From: Candidatus Gastranaerophilales bacterium
GTDB taxonomy: Bacteria > Cyanobacteriota > Vampirovibrionia > Gastranaerophilales > Gastranaerophilaceae
Assembly (NCBI GenBank): GCA_944325865.1
Contig: CALVBS010000004.1
Location: forward strand, 124,001 to 188,000
Length of the DNA stretch: 64,000 nt
Direction: 5' to 3'
The notes beneath the pieces are model-generated. The model did not search any database and was not told where the DNA came from. It saw nothing but the letters and a program-made list of their open reading frames with translations. Position numbers and translations under genes: made by a program. Positions 25,167-34,060 of the stretch are shown here, piece after piece. Every line of letters begins with the position of its first letter. Positions within the stretch are counted from its first letter, which is position 1.

Positions 25167-25880
25167 ATGTGGAGAAAACAAGGATTTACTTTAGCGGAAG
25201 TATTAATAACACTTGGTATAATCGGGGTAGTTGCAGCTCTGACATTGCCGTCATTGATACAAAAGAATAATAATAAAGTAGTAGAGACGCGGTTAAAGAA
25301 ATTTTATTCGACGATGAATCAAGCGATAATGATGGCAGAGGTTGATTATGGAGATAAGAAGATCTGGTATGAAGATGTAGCCGGAGCAGAAATAGACAAA
25401 GACGGAAACATCGTTCCAGGTAGTTCACAAGCTGAGAAATGGTTTAGAAAATATTTGGCTCCATACCTGCAAACAACTAAAATAGAAACGGTTTCTTCTG
25501 GCTCTAGGAAAGGGGCATTAATTATTTATTTTCCAGATGGCAGTGCAGTAAGAACTCAGCCTGATCATACGCGAGACTGGCATTTTTTCCCTGGAAATCC
25601 TGATAAATGTTTAAGTCAAGAAGGAGGTTCCATACACAATGTAAACGGGAAATGTGTATTTGTTTTTAACTTTTATCCTAATAGTAAAGAAGAGGGTTGG
25701 AAATATCATTATAATAAAGGTATGGAGCCATATAAAGCAGGCTGGGACGGAGATATCAAAAAGCTTTACAGCGGTGCACAGTATTCATGCAGTGGGGCTG
25801 AAAAGAACTACTGCACTGCATTAATCCAAATGAATAACTGGACAATTCCTGACGATTACCCGTATAAAGTAAGCTATTAA
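25167..25880 (+). CDS. Prepilin-like protein (HTH-paired, copy 2)
   Basis: This 237-residue prepilin-like protein has a six-residue leader MWRKQG followed by FTLAEVLITLGIIGVVAALT; the leader cut would be after Gly. The hydrophobic helix is followed by KKFYSTMNQAIMMAEVDYGD, closely matching the copy at 50071. The C-terminus has CSGAEKNYCTALIQMNNWTIPDDYP, the same Cys pair and NxWxIPDDYP tail as copy 1. This copy lacks the DxNGxxxPN motif. The ATG follows TTGGAGG. It has its own promoter with a large palindrome and a divergent HTH partner; dapA follows 92 bases later. Confidence 0.88.
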   Translation: MWRKQGFTLAEVLITLGIIGVVAALTLPSLIQKNNNKVVETRLKKFYSTMNQAIMMAEVDYGDKKIWYEDVAGAEIDKDGNIVPGSSQAEKWFRKYLAPYLQTTKIETVSSGSRKGALIIYFPDGSAVRTQPDHTRDWHFFPGNPDKCLSQEGGSIHNVNGKCVFVFNFYPNSKEEGWKYHYNKGMEPYKAGWDGDIKKLYSGAQYSCSGAEKNYCTALIQMNNWTIPDDYPYKVSY

Positions 25881-25972
25881 CTTCAACGTTCTTAATAAAT
25901 AACGATTATTATAAATGTTTAAGATATAATTAAACATAAATAGTCTTAGTTTTTAAGAAAGAGGTAATTTAT

Positions 25973-26866
25973 ATGGCTATCAGATATGACGCAGGGGAAG
26001 TCATAACGGCTATGGTTACGCCGTTTAACAGTAAGAGAGAAATTGATTACAACAAAGTGGAAGAGCTTTCAAAATACCTTATTGCAAACGGAACGGATAC
26101 TATTCTTGTTGCAGGCACTACAGGCGAAGGTCCTACTCTTACTCATGAAGAAGAAATTGAAGTTTTAAGTACGGTGAAAAGAGCTGTTGCCAATAAAGCA
26201 AAAGTTATCATGAATGCAGGCTCAAATTCTACAGAAACCGCGGTTATGACAACAAAACTGGCACTGAAAGAGGATGTTGATGCAGTCCTTTCTGTTGTTC
26301 CTTATTACAACAAACCTAATCAAAAAGGCATGTATGAACATTTTGCCGCTGTTGCAAAAAGTGCAGATTTACCGGTAATTATTTATAATATTCCTTCCCG
26401 CACAGGTGTCAATATGCTTCCGGAAACGGTTGCAAAACTTGCAAATGATTTTCCGAATATAGTAGCCATAAAACAGAGTTTTCCTGATATGGATGCCGTT
26501 ACTGAAATGAAAATTAAATGTCCTGAAGATTTTTCAGTATATTCGGGTGATGACAGTCTGACACTGCCAATGCTTTCCCTCGGAGCACGAGGAGTTATTT
26601 CTGTTGCTTCTCATATATTTGGTTCGGAATTAAAATCAATGATCAGAAACTATAAAACAGGGGAATTTTTGGCTGCACTAAATATGCATAAAAAATTATA
26701 CCCGTCGTTTAGAAAGTTCTTTATGGCTCCGAATCCCGTTCCGGTTAAAGCTGCACTGGCCCATAAAGGGATTATTGAAGAATTTGTAAGACGTCCGCTC
26801 ATTGAATTGACGGAAGATGAAAAAGCAGACTTGTTTAAAGTTCTGGATGCAGTGCACGAAGATTAG
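25973..26866 (+). CDS. dapA: 4-Hydroxy-tetrahydrodipicolinate synthase
   Basis: DapA condenses pyruvate and aspartate semialdehyde in lysine/diaminopimelate synthesis. The 297-residue TIM barrel shows GTTGEGPTLTHEE near the pyruvate site, the active-site Tyr in IIYNIPSRTG, and the Schiff-base Lys in NIVAIKQSFPD. YSGDDSLTLPMLSLGARGVI and the final APNPVPVKAAL are also typical. The ribosome site AGAAAGAGG precedes the ATG. It stands alone, followed by a modest terminator and then secD. Confidence 0.96.
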   Translation: MAIRYDAGEVITAMVTPFNSKREIDYNKVEELSKYLIANGTDTILVAGTTGEGPTLTHEEEIEVLSTVKRAVANKAKVIMNAGSNSTETAVMTTKLALKEDVDAVLSVVPYYNKPNQKGMYEHFAAVAKSADLPVIIYNIPSRTGVNMLPETVAKLANDFPNIVAIKQSFPDMDAVTEMKIKCPEDFSVYSGDDSLTLPMLSLGARGVISVASHIFGSELKSMIRNYKTGEFLAALNMHKKLYPSFRKFFMAPNPVPVKAALAHKGIIEEFVRRPLIELTEDEKADLFKVLDAVHED

Positions 26867-26887
26867 CCCGAAAAGGCTATCTTTTTA
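26861..26887 (+). terminator. Probable terminator after dapA
   Basis: GAT-TAGCC, a CGAAAA loop and GGCTA-TC are followed by TTTTTATT. The stem is short with one bulge and overlaps the dapA stop codon, so termination may be partial. Confidence 0.65.
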
Positions 26888-26943
26888 TTAGTGTATTTTG
26901 AGTAAAGTAAAAAGAAAAAGTACAGATAAAAGAGGATAAAAAA

Positions 26944-28251
26944 GTGAAAAACAAAATTATTATGTTTTGGGTAATTGTACTTATTGTAATAGCATCAATA
27001 ATTACAATTTTCGTAAAACCGACAAAATTGGGACTTGATCTGGTCGGCGGATCAAGACTTGTACTGGAAGCACAGCCGACTCAATCAGTAGTTGAAATAA
27101 CACCGGAGGTTATGAATCGATTGCAGTTTGCAATCGAAAGCCGTGTTAACAAACTCGGTGTTGCAGAAACAGTTGTTCAGCAAACAGGCGATAAAAGATT
27201 ACTTGTTGAAATCCCTAACGTTACAGACTTGAAAGAAGCAAAAGCATTCTTAGGTGAAACAGCACAGCTTGAATTTAAAAAAGAAGCTGTTAATAAAGAC
27301 GGTGTAACAGAATGGGTAGAAACAGGCCTTACAGGTCAGGATCTTGCGAAATCTACACTAACAACCGATTCAGTAGGCCACTGGGTAGTTTCTCTTGAAT
27401 TTAAAGCTGAAGGTTCAAAGAAATTCGCAGACTTAACAAAAGAATTAGTCGGAAAACCTATGGCAATATTCTTTAACGGAGACCTCGTTTCAGCACCTAA
27501 CGTTAATGAAGCAATATACGGCGGTAAAGCACAAATATCCGGCGGTGACAGCGGATTTGCATATGAAGAAGCCGAACGTATGGTTAACCTGTTGAATGCA
27601 GGAGCATTGCCGGTTCCGGCCAAAATAGTTGAAGAAAATACCGTCGGACCTACTCTTGGTGCAGACAGTATCGCAAAATCAAAAGTTGCCGGTATTATCG
27701 GTCTTGGATTTGTAATGCTGTTTATGCTTGCCTACTATAGATTACCTGGGCTTATTGCCGACGTAGCTTTGATTATATACAGTTTGATTCTGTTTGCTCT
27801 GTTTAAGGCTATCCCTGTAACCTTAACTCTCGCTGGTATTGCAGGTTTCATTTTGAGTATAGGTATGGCAGTTGATGCAAATATTCTTATTTTTGAAAGA
27901 ACCAAAGAAGAATTAAGAGCCGGTAGAAACTTATTTACCGCAATTAATTCAGGATTTGACAGAGCCTTTACAAGTATTTTCGACTCTAACATGACTACAA
28001 TTATTACGTGTACAATTCTTTATCTTTTGGGTACAAGTATTGTTAAAGGATTTGCACTAACACTTGCCCTAGGTGTAATTGTATCAATGTTTAGTGCAAT
28101 TACAATTACCAAAAACTTTATGCATTTGATATTTGGTACCGGAGAATTAAAATATCCGCAATTATTTGGTCTGCGTAAAGATGAAATAGGTAAAGGTTTT
28201 GAAGTTACAGAAACAAAACGTGAAAATGCCCGTTTCGGTATTTTAGATTAG
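26944..28251 (+). CDS. secD: Protein translocase subunit SecD
   Basis: SecD uses the proton gradient to help pull exported proteins through SecYEG. The 435-residue protein has one N-terminal helix, a periplasmic P1 region containing LGLDLVGGSRLVLEA, and a compact head domain. Five C-terminal helices follow, with the family signature GMAVDANILIFERTKEELRAG. It is shorter than E. coli SecD, like cyanobacterial and Firmicute types. The start is a GTG- or ATG-proximal site after AGAGGATAAAAAA. SecF follows after 20 bases, forming the usual secDF pair. Confidence 0.96.
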   Translation: MKNKIIMFWVIVLIVIASIITIFVKPTKLGLDLVGGSRLVLEAQPTQSVVEITPEVMNRLQFAIESRVNKLGVAETVVQQTGDKRLLVEIPNVTDLKEAKAFLGETAQLEFKKEAVNKDGVTEWVETGLTGQDLAKSTLTTDSVGHWVVSLEFKAEGSKKFADLTKELVGKPMAIFFNGDLVSAPNVNEAIYGGKAQISGGDSGFAYEEAERMVNLLNAGALPVPAKIVEENTVGPTLGADSIAKSKVAGIIGLGFVMLFMLAYYRLPGLIADVALIIYSLILFALFKAIPVTLTLAGIAGFILSIGMAVDANILIFERTKEELRAGRNLFTAINSGFDRAFTSIFDSNMTTIITCTILYLLGTSIVKGFALTLALGVIVSMFSAITITKNFMHLIFGTGELKYPQLFGLRKDEIGKGFEVTETKRENARFGILD

Positions 28252-28271
28252 GAAAATAAGAGGTATATAAA

Positions 28272-29264
28272 ATGACAACGGATAATATAGCAAAACACAT
28301 AATTGATATAGTAAAACACAGATTTATATGGCTCTGTGTATCTGCAATACTGCTTTTACCCGGAACGGCCGCATTAATTTATTCGGCAATTCATAATGAA
28401 AATCATGTTCCGCTGAAAGTAGGTATTGATTACACCGGAGGTACAATCCTTCAATACGGCGTTAAAGAAAACATTTCTAATTCATCATTATCTAAAACTC
28501 GTGTTGATTTACAGTCTATTGGAATTGACAATCCTTATATTCAAATATTGCACGCAAACGGAGACAGTCAAGATGGTATAAACAATATTATTTCTATCCG
28601 CACCAAATTTATCGGAGAAGATCAGGATACTGTTAATAAGATAACAGAGGCTCTTTCAAAAGATTATGAAAATCCTGAATTAATATCAGTAAGTTCTGTC
28701 GGCCCGACACTCGGGAATGAACTGTTTAAAAATTCACTACTTGCAATTACACTTGCTTTTTTGGGAATTGTTGCTTACCTGACAATCAGATTCAAATTTG
28801 ATTATGCTCTTGCTGCGATTCTCGGTATTGCACATGATGTTCTGTTTGTAGTAGGAGCATTTTCACTGCTTGGCATCTTCTATGATGTACAAATAGATGG
28901 ATTATTTATTACTGCAATACTGACAGTAGTAGGGTTTTCTGTACATGATACCATCGTTGTATTTGACAGAATCAGAGAAAATTTGAGATATTATTCAAAG
29001 AAAATGTCTTTTGGTGAAATTGCTAATGCTTCAGTTAATCAGACACTTGCTAGAAGTATTAACACATCATTAACCACTTTACTTACTTTACTTGCATTGT
29101 ATTTCTTCGGCGGAGTTACAACAAAGGACTTTGTACTTGCAATGATTTTAGGTATCGCAATAGGTACTTATTCAAGTATATTCTTCTGCTCAGTTCTTGT
29201 TGATATCTGGGAAGATCATAAAAACAATAAAACTCCTGCAGAAAAAACAACAGCTGCAATTTAA
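28272..29264 (+). CDS. secF: Protein translocase subunit SecF
   Basis: This is the partner of SecD in the inner membrane. The 330 residues have a first helix around 17-35, then VGIDYTGGTILQYG in the small periplasmic domain. Five C-terminal helices carry AHDVLFVVGAF and the signature HDTIVVFDRIREN. The tail is Lys-rich (DHKNNKTPAEK). The ribosome site is AAGAGG. A strong terminator at 29287-29316 ends the secDF unit. Confidence 0.96.
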   Translation: MTTDNIAKHIIDIVKHRFIWLCVSAILLLPGTAALIYSAIHNENHVPLKVGIDYTGGTILQYGVKENISNSSLSKTRVDLQSIGIDNPYIQILHANGDSQDGINNIISIRTKFIGEDQDTVNKITEALSKDYENPELISVSSVGPTLGNELFKNSLLAITLAFLGIVAYLTIRFKFDYALAAILGIAHDVLFVVGAFSLLGIFYDVQIDGLFITAILTVVGFSVHDTIVVFDRIRENLRYYSKKMSFGEIANASVNQTLARSINTSLTTLLTLLALYFFGGVTTKDFVLAMILGIAIGTYSSIFFCSVLVDIWEDHKNNKTPAEKTTAAI

Positions 29265-29286
29265 TATCATATAGAATTAAATAATT

Positions 29287-29316
29287 AAAAACCCTCCCCA
29301 CATCAGGAGGGTTTTT
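29287..29316 (+). terminator. Terminator after secF
   Basis: AAAACCCTCC and GGAGGGTTTTT pair around CCACATCA, giving a textbook Rho-independent hairpin 22 bases after the secF stop. Confidence 0.92.
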
Positions 29317-29403
29317 AATTTATAAGATTTATTACAAACAAATCGACATAAAGCAAAATTTTTTATTCAGCATCATTAAAATAACATCGAAAAGGAGATT
29401 TCT

Positions 29404-29838
29404 ATGCAAATTTCAAAAATATCAAATAATCAAAACAGTTTTCCGAGTTTTCAGATGAGATACAAATCACCATGCCTCTGGAATAAAGAATTATTATCAT
29501 ATGTTGCAAGCTCAAATCTTGTAAAAGAAATTGATGCAAAATACCCTAAAGCCTCCGTAAAAATGAAGTCATCACTGCCGCTCACGCAAAGACTTCAGTA
29601 TGGTTCTGCAGGTGTTGAATTCGACCTCGGTAACGGGCAAAAATTCAGTATTAATGCTGACAAAACAAATTTAAATACCTTTGATGAATATTATGATTTA
29701 TTTACTAAAGCAGGTCAGAAAGTTTACAATACAAAACTTGAAACTATAGAAAACGAACTCGCAAATATTCCGAATAAAACCGGAAAATCAAATTCTTTTC
29801 TCGGTATCATAAGAAACTTTGCCGGCCTAAACAAATAA
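29404..29838 (+). CDS. Hypothetical protein
   Basis: This 144-residue soluble protein is of unknown function, beginning MQISKISNNQNSFPSFQM. Such a short Asn/Ser/Phe-rich start is also seen at 12413 (MKISSLNKTPY) and may mark a lineage-specific group. The rest is mixed alpha/beta with GVEFDLGNGQKFSINAD in the middle and a helical C-terminus. No membrane segment or catalytic motif is seen. The ribosome site AAAGGAGA is strong, and a terminator follows, so it is a monocistronic gene. I cannot name a family. Confidence 0.6.
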   Translation: MQISKISNNQNSFPSFQMRYKSPCLWNKELLSYVASSNLVKEIDAKYPKASVKMKSSLPLTQRLQYGSAGVEFDLGNGQKFSINADKTNLNTFDEYYDLFTKAGQKVYNTKLETIENELANIPNKTGKSNSFLGIIRNFAGLNK

Positions 29839-29861
29839 AGGTAAACTTAAATAAACACGCT

Positions 29862-29902
29862 GAAACATATATCAAAAAATGATATATGTTTCTATTTTTT
29901 TT
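29862..29902 (+). terminator. Terminator after the 144-residue hypothetical gene
   Basis: GAAACATATATC (29862-29873) pairs perfectly with GATATATGTTTC (29881-29892) and is followed by TATTTTTTTT. It overlaps the stop codon of the convergent HTH gene. Confidence 0.9.
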
Positions 29903-30101
29903 CCGGAACAAATTCCAGTATATCATTAATATCACATTTAAAATAAATACATAATTTATTTATTATATCCAGACCAACATTAGTCCTTTTATTATGTATT
30001 ATTTCAGAAAGTATTGATGTGCTAATACCGGTAGCACGATGAACAGCGATTGCCGTAGTATCATTATCCCAGAGTAACTGTCGTAATTTAATTTTAATCA
30101 T
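29892..30101 (-). CDS. Small Cro/CI-type HTH regulator divergent from a prepilin gene
   Basis: This 69-residue protein is a clear single Cro/CI-type domain: TTAIAVHRATGISTSILSEI (helices 2-3) followed by HNKRTNVGLDIINKLCIYF and DINDILEFVPE. The length and ending are typical of the YozG-like small XRE regulators. It is of a different subtype from the HTH proteins at 10524 and 24827. It lies back to back with the prepilin gene at 30228 across 126 bases that contain a 17-spaced promoter and inverted repeats, so local repression is the likely job. Confidence 0.82.
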   Translation of the reverse strand: MIKIKLRQLLWDNDTTAIAVHRATGISTSILSEIIHNKRTNVGLDIINKLCIYFKCDINDILEFVPEKK

Positions 30102-30129
30102 TTTACTATTATAAAATGTCAGTATTTTT

Positions 30130-30200
30130 TATTGACAATACATTTAAAATATTATATTATCATTCATGATTTTAAATATATTTATATTATTTTAAATCAT
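30130..30200 (+). promoter_or_regulatory. Prepilin promoter with inverted repeats
   Basis: TTGACA (30132-30137) and TATTAT (30155-30160) are 17 bases apart. The -35 sits in a palindrome TATTG-A-CAATA (30130-30140), the same core as in front of the copy at 10837. Downstream, ATGATTTTAAAT and ATTTTAAATCAT (30166-30200) form an imperfect inverted repeat around the transcription start. Confidence 0.6.
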
Positions 30201-30227
30201 TTTACTAAGAAATAATAAGGACATTTT

Positions 30228-30944
30228 ATGAACAATAAAAAGTTGAAAAAGAGCTGCACCCAAAAAACTGTAGCATTTACTCTTGCCGAAGTTTTAATCA
30301 CTCTCGGGATTATCGGAATTGTTGCGGCTATGACTTTACCTGCGGTTATAAATGATACAAAAAATAAAGAACTTGAGGTTGGTTTTAAAAAAGGATATTC
30401 CATAATTTCTCAAGCAGTTATGAGAATGCAAAGTGAAGAAGGAATGATTGCAAATACTAATAATTATGGAATGGGGAAATTTGTTCCTGTTTTTATAAAA
30501 TATTTTAACGGAGGAAAAGACTGCGACCTGCATGGTTGCGAAAGCTATGAATGGGGATCCTCTGATATTGATAATCAATTATCTCAAAACTACCAGATTT
30601 TCAGTAAAAAGAGATATGCCGGCAGCGGGTATTTTGATGAAGGTCAATACATAATGTCTGACAGCATGTTTTTAATGATTGAAAATAATTCGGCAGCCGG
30701 AAATTCAATTCTTATCTCTATTGATGTGAACGGCTTTTATAAAAAACCAAATGTATGGGGATATGATTTATTCACATTCCAGATAGATCAGGAAAGCGGA
30801 AAAGTTTTGCCAATGGGAGCTCCCGGTACGAGATGGACAAACCATGCGACATACTGTTCTACCACAAGCGACAATAGAGTAAATGGAGCCAGTTGTGCTT
30901 ATAAAGCATTTACGGAAAAAGATTATTTTAAAAATCTGCCTTAA
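30228..30944 (+). CDS. Prepilin-like protein (HTH-paired, copy 3)
   Basis: This 238-residue prepilin-like protein has a 16-residue basic leader (MNNKKLKKSCTQKTVA) followed by FTLAEVLITLGIIGIVAAMT. The cut would be after Ala rather than Gly. The C-terminal half holds SIDVNGFYKKPNVWGYDLF, the DxNGxxxPNxxGxDxF motif shared with other copies and suggestive of a metal-binding or structural loop. Several cysteines (CDLHGC; YC...SC) may form disulfides. The ribosome site is ATAAGGA. It is convergent with the MacB-like permease, one base apart. It has its own promoter and divergent HTH gene. Confidence 0.88.
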   Translation: MNNKKLKKSCTQKTVAFTLAEVLITLGIIGIVAAMTLPAVINDTKNKELEVGFKKGYSIISQAVMRMQSEEGMIANTNNYGMGKFVPVFIKYFNGGKDCDLHGCESYEWGSSDIDNQLSQNYQIFSKKRYAGSGYFDEGQYIMSDSMFLMIENNSAAGNSILISIDVNGFYKKPNVWGYDLFTFQIDQESGKVLPMGAPGTRWTNHATYCSTTSDNRVNGASCAYKAFTEKDYFKNLP

Positions 30945-30945
30945 A

Positions 30946-32175
30946 CTATTCATATCTCAAAGCGTCAATCGGATTTAACAGAGAAGCTTTATAAGCCGGA
31001 TAATATCCGAAAAGCACACCTATAGCTCCTGAAAATCCCAGAGATAACGCAATGGAAAAACCGGAAATAGATATACTCATATCCGAAAACAGACGAATCG
31101 ACTGTGCTCCAAGAATTCCTACAATTACACCTATAATTCCGCCAATAACAGATAATAAAAATGATTCAATTAAAAATTGAATTCTTATATCACTTGCCTT
31201 CGCACCGATTGCCATACGAATACCGATTTCCTTTGTTCGTTCCGTGACCGAAACAAGCATAATGTTCATAATCCCTATACCGCCGACAAGCAATGAAACA
31301 GATGCGATTGCACCAAGAAGTATTGACATAGTACGAGCTGAAGATTTTATTGTTTCCTGCATTTCTGCAAGGTTTCTAATTTCAAAATCCTTTTCTTGAT
31401 TTTTACCAAGATTATGGCGTTTTGTTAAAATCTCATCAATATCGGTTTGAGCAACCTCCATTGATTCAGAATTTTGGGCCTTCACGTTAATCATCTTAAT
31501 TGAACCGGGAAAATCAGTACCAAAAACTTTTTTCTGAGCGGTTGTTATAGGAATAAAAACTAAATCATCCTGATCCATTCCCATACCGCTCTGGCCTTTT
31601 GTTTTCAATATAGCAATAATTTTAAATGGAACATTTCCGATTCTCATTGTTTTATTAATAGGATCCATATCGCCAAAAAGTTCTGTTGCAACGGTATTTC
31701 CCACTATCGCAACTTTTGTATTATTTTTAATATCTTCAGGAATAAAATTTCTCCCGTCAAGGATTTCATAATTTCTTATTAACAGATAAGAAGCAGTGGT
31801 GCCTCCGATAGTGGTTGACCAGTTCTGATTGCCGTAGGTAAGCTGTGCAGTTCCTGATGAATAAGGAGCAACAGCCATAATTCCACGTGCATTTTTTTGA
31901 ATAGCTTCTGCATCTTTTAAAGTTAAGGATGGTTTTGTACCGAGTCCCATTCTAACACCGCCGGAATTTGCCGAGGCAGAACGAATCATAAGAAGATTAC
32001 TCCCCATAGATTCCATATCCTTTGCAATTCTTTTACTTGCACCTGAACCTACAGCAAGCATTATTATGACAGCACTTACACCTATAATAATACCAAGACT
32101 GGTAAGCATTGAACGCATTTTGTTAATTTTTAAAGAACGTACAGCCATTATAAAAGTTGATTTAAAATCAATCAT
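30946..32175 (-). CDS. MacB-type ABC transporter permease (FtsX family)
   Basis: This 409-residue inner-membrane permease has one N-terminal helix (about 20-45, SMLTSLGIIIGVSAVIIMLA), a large periplasmic MacB core domain, and three C-terminal helices containing the FtsX motif (TERTKEIGIRMAIGAKASDI). Unlike E. coli MacB, the ATPase is a separate gene, which overlaps by four bases upstream. With the adaptor at 32900 and TolC at 34057 it forms a complete MacAB-TolC-like tripartite exporter; substrates of such systems include peptides, macrolides and siderophores, so this one is undefined. Confidence 0.93.
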   Translation of the reverse strand: MIDFKSTFIMAVRSLKINKMRSMLTSLGIIIGVSAVIIMLAVGSGASKRIAKDMESMGSNLLMIRSASANSGGVRMGLGTKPSLTLKDAEAIQKNARGIMAVAPYSSGTAQLTYGNQNWSTTIGGTTASYLLIRNYEILDGRNFIPEDIKNNTKVAIVGNTVATELFGDMDPINKTMRIGNVPFKIIAILKTKGQSGMGMDQDDLVFIPITTAQKKVFGTDFPGSIKMINVKAQNSESMEVAQTDIDEILTKRHNLGKNQEKDFEIRNLAEMQETIKSSARTMSILLGAIASVSLLVGGIGIMNIMLVSVTERTKEIGIRMAIGAKASDIRIQFLIESFLLSVIGGIIGVIVGILGAQSIRLFSDMSISISGFSIALSLGFSGAIGVLFGYYPAYKASLLNPIDALRYE

Positions 32176-32900
32176 AACTTGTACTCCTCTATTCTTTTTG
32201 TAACAGGATGAGGGTTAGGGTTAATTTCATCAGAAATAATATTACCGTCCTTAAATCTTACAATACGCTTGCAATATTCGGCAATATCAGGTTCGTGAGT
32301 AACAAGAACAATCGTCTTTCCCATTTGTTCATTAAGATTAACAAAGAATTCCATCACTTCAATACTGGTTCTTGTATCAAGGTTACCGGTAGGTTCATCT
32401 GCAAGAATAAGCGGTGGATCGTTTACTATTGCACGGGCTATTGCAACTCTCTGCTGCTGCCCTCCGGACATTTGATTAGGCATATGGTCTTCTCTTTTTT
32501 CAAGTCCGACAATTTTCAAGGCATGCTTTGCCCGCTTAATCCTTTCTTCTTCAGGAATTCCTTTATAAATCATAGGAAGCTCCACATTTTCAAGTGCAGT
32601 TGTTCTTGAAATAAGGTTAAACCCCTGAAATACGAACCCCATTTTAAGATTTCTGACCTCTGCCAGAGAATTTGTATCAAGAGACAACATATCAATACCA
32701 TCAAGAAAATAGCTTCCGGAATTAGGTTTATCAAGGGTTCCCAGCATATTCATAAATGTTGATTTTCCGGAGCCCGAAGTTCCCATAATTGCGACAAACT
32801 CTCCTTGCTCAATGCTCAATGATACATCATTCAAGGCATTAAAACTGTCTTCACCTGTTTGATAAGTTTTTATAGCATGTTTTACTTCTATAAGGCTCAT
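32172..32900 (-). CDS. MacB/LolD-type ABC transporter ATPase
   Basis: This 242-residue ATPase drives the permease at 30946. Walker A is GTSGSGKST, the signature is [15 protein letters not shown], Walker B is [12 protein letters not shown], and the switch His is in VTHEPDI. Length and sequence fit the LolD/MacB/FtsE group. The start shares one base with the end of the adaptor gene, and the end overlaps the permease by four bases, so the three are translated as a unit. Confidence 0.95.
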   Translation of the reverse strand: MSLIEVKHAIKTYQTGEDSFNALNDVSLSIEQGEFVAIMGTSGSGKSTFMNMLGTLDKPNSGSYFLDGIDMLSLDTNSLAEVRNLKMGFVFQGFNLISRTTALENVELPMIYKGIPEEERIKRAKHALKIVGLEKREDHMPNQMSGGQQQRVAIARAIVNDPPLILADEPTGNLDTRTSIEVMEFFVNLNEQMGKTIVLVTHEPDIAEYCKRIVRFKDGNIISDEINPNPHPVTKRIEEYKL

Positions 32901-34060
32901 TAGAACATCCTCGGACCTCTTCTACTATTTTGACTGCTTTTCTTTACATTAGAAGAACCTGTAATTATTTTATCGCCTTCTTTTAATTCATCTGAAATTA
33001 CTTCGACTTTGGAATCGTTGCTTGCTCCTGTTTGTATTTCCACCCGTTTAGGTTTGTTATTCTTTTCAAGCACCCATATTCCTTGAGTTTTATATCTTGT
33101 ACCATCAGTGTTAGGATTATATTTCAAAGCAAGGCTCGGAGCACAAAGGACATTTTCACTCTTGTCAGTAATAATTGAAACATTAGCAGTCATACCCGGA
33201 ATAAGTTTTAAATCTTCGTTATTAACATTAACAATCACGGTATATGTTACAACATTAGACACAGTTGTCGGAGAAATTCTAACCTGCGTAACTTTTCCTT
33301 GAAAAACACTGTCCTGATATCCGTCAAGAGTATATGTAACATCCTGTCCGACAGCGACCTTACCTATATCAGCTTCTGAAACACTTACCTCAATTTGCAT
33401 TTTTGTCAAATCCTGTGCGATTGTAAATAATTCCGGAGCCTGAAAACTTGCTGCTACAGGCTGTCCAACGTCAATTTCTCTTGAAACGATTGTACCGTCA
33501 ACAGGAGCTATAATCTTTGTATAACCCAAGTTTGTTTCTGCCGTTGATAGGCTGGCTCTTGACTGAGTAACTTGAGCTTTGGCAGCGGCAACCTGAGCCA
33601 GATTAGATAAATAATCACTTTCAGCCTGATCCAGTTCACTTTTTGCTATAAAATTTTTCGAATATAGATTTTTATAACGAACATAAGTTTTTCTAGCCAT
33701 TTCCGTAACAGCTTGCAATCTAGCCACATTTGCCTCTGCATTTGCTACGGATGCTCTCTGCTGCTCTACAGTTGCCTGAAATGTTCGAGGGTCAATCTGT
33801 GCAAGCAGCTGTCCTTTTTTTACCTGGGAATTAAAATCAACATAAATACTCTCTATCAAACCTGACACCGTTGAACCGACAGAAACCGTATTCACCGGAT
33901 TAATTGTACCGGAAGCCTCAACGACCTGTGTTATGGTACATCTTTTAAGCTTTTTGGTTTCATAAGTGACATGGTTTTTCATCAGGTAATGAATTATACC
34001 TGCACCAGAAAATACTATTATTAATATACAAATAACAAAGTATCTTTTTTTTATTTTCAT
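32900..34060 (-). CDS. MacA-like periplasmic adaptor (HlyD family)
   Basis: This 386-residue adaptor of the tripartite efflux pump has an N-terminal membrane helix (about 6-26). A lipoyl half follows (GSTVSGLIESIYVDFNSQVK), then an alpha-helical hairpin (about 95-185, Ala/Gln-rich), the second lipoyl half (IIAPVDGTIVSREIDVGQPV), and beta-barrel and membrane-proximal domains. The C-terminus is basic (RRGPRMF). It overlaps the TolC gene by four bases and the ATPase by one. It joins the inner-membrane permease to TolC. Confidence 0.93.
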   Translation of the reverse strand: MKIKKRYFVICILIIVFSGAGIIHYLMKNHVTYETKKLKRCTITQVVEASGTINPVNTVSVGSTVSGLIESIYVDFNSQVKKGQLLAQIDPRTFQATVEQQRASVANAEANVARLQAVTEMARKTYVRYKNLYSKNFIAKSELDQAESDYLSNLAQVAAAKAQVTQSRASLSTAETNLGYTKIIAPVDGTIVSREIDVGQPVAASFQAPELFTIAQDLTKMQIEVSVSEADIGKVAVGQDVTYTLDGYQDSVFQGKVTQVRISPTTVSNVVTYTVIVNVNNEDLKLIPGMTANVSIITDKSENVLCAPSLALKYNPNTDGTRYKTQGIWVLEKNNKPKRVEIQTGASNDSKVEVISDELKEGDKIITGSSNVKKSSQNSRRGPRMF

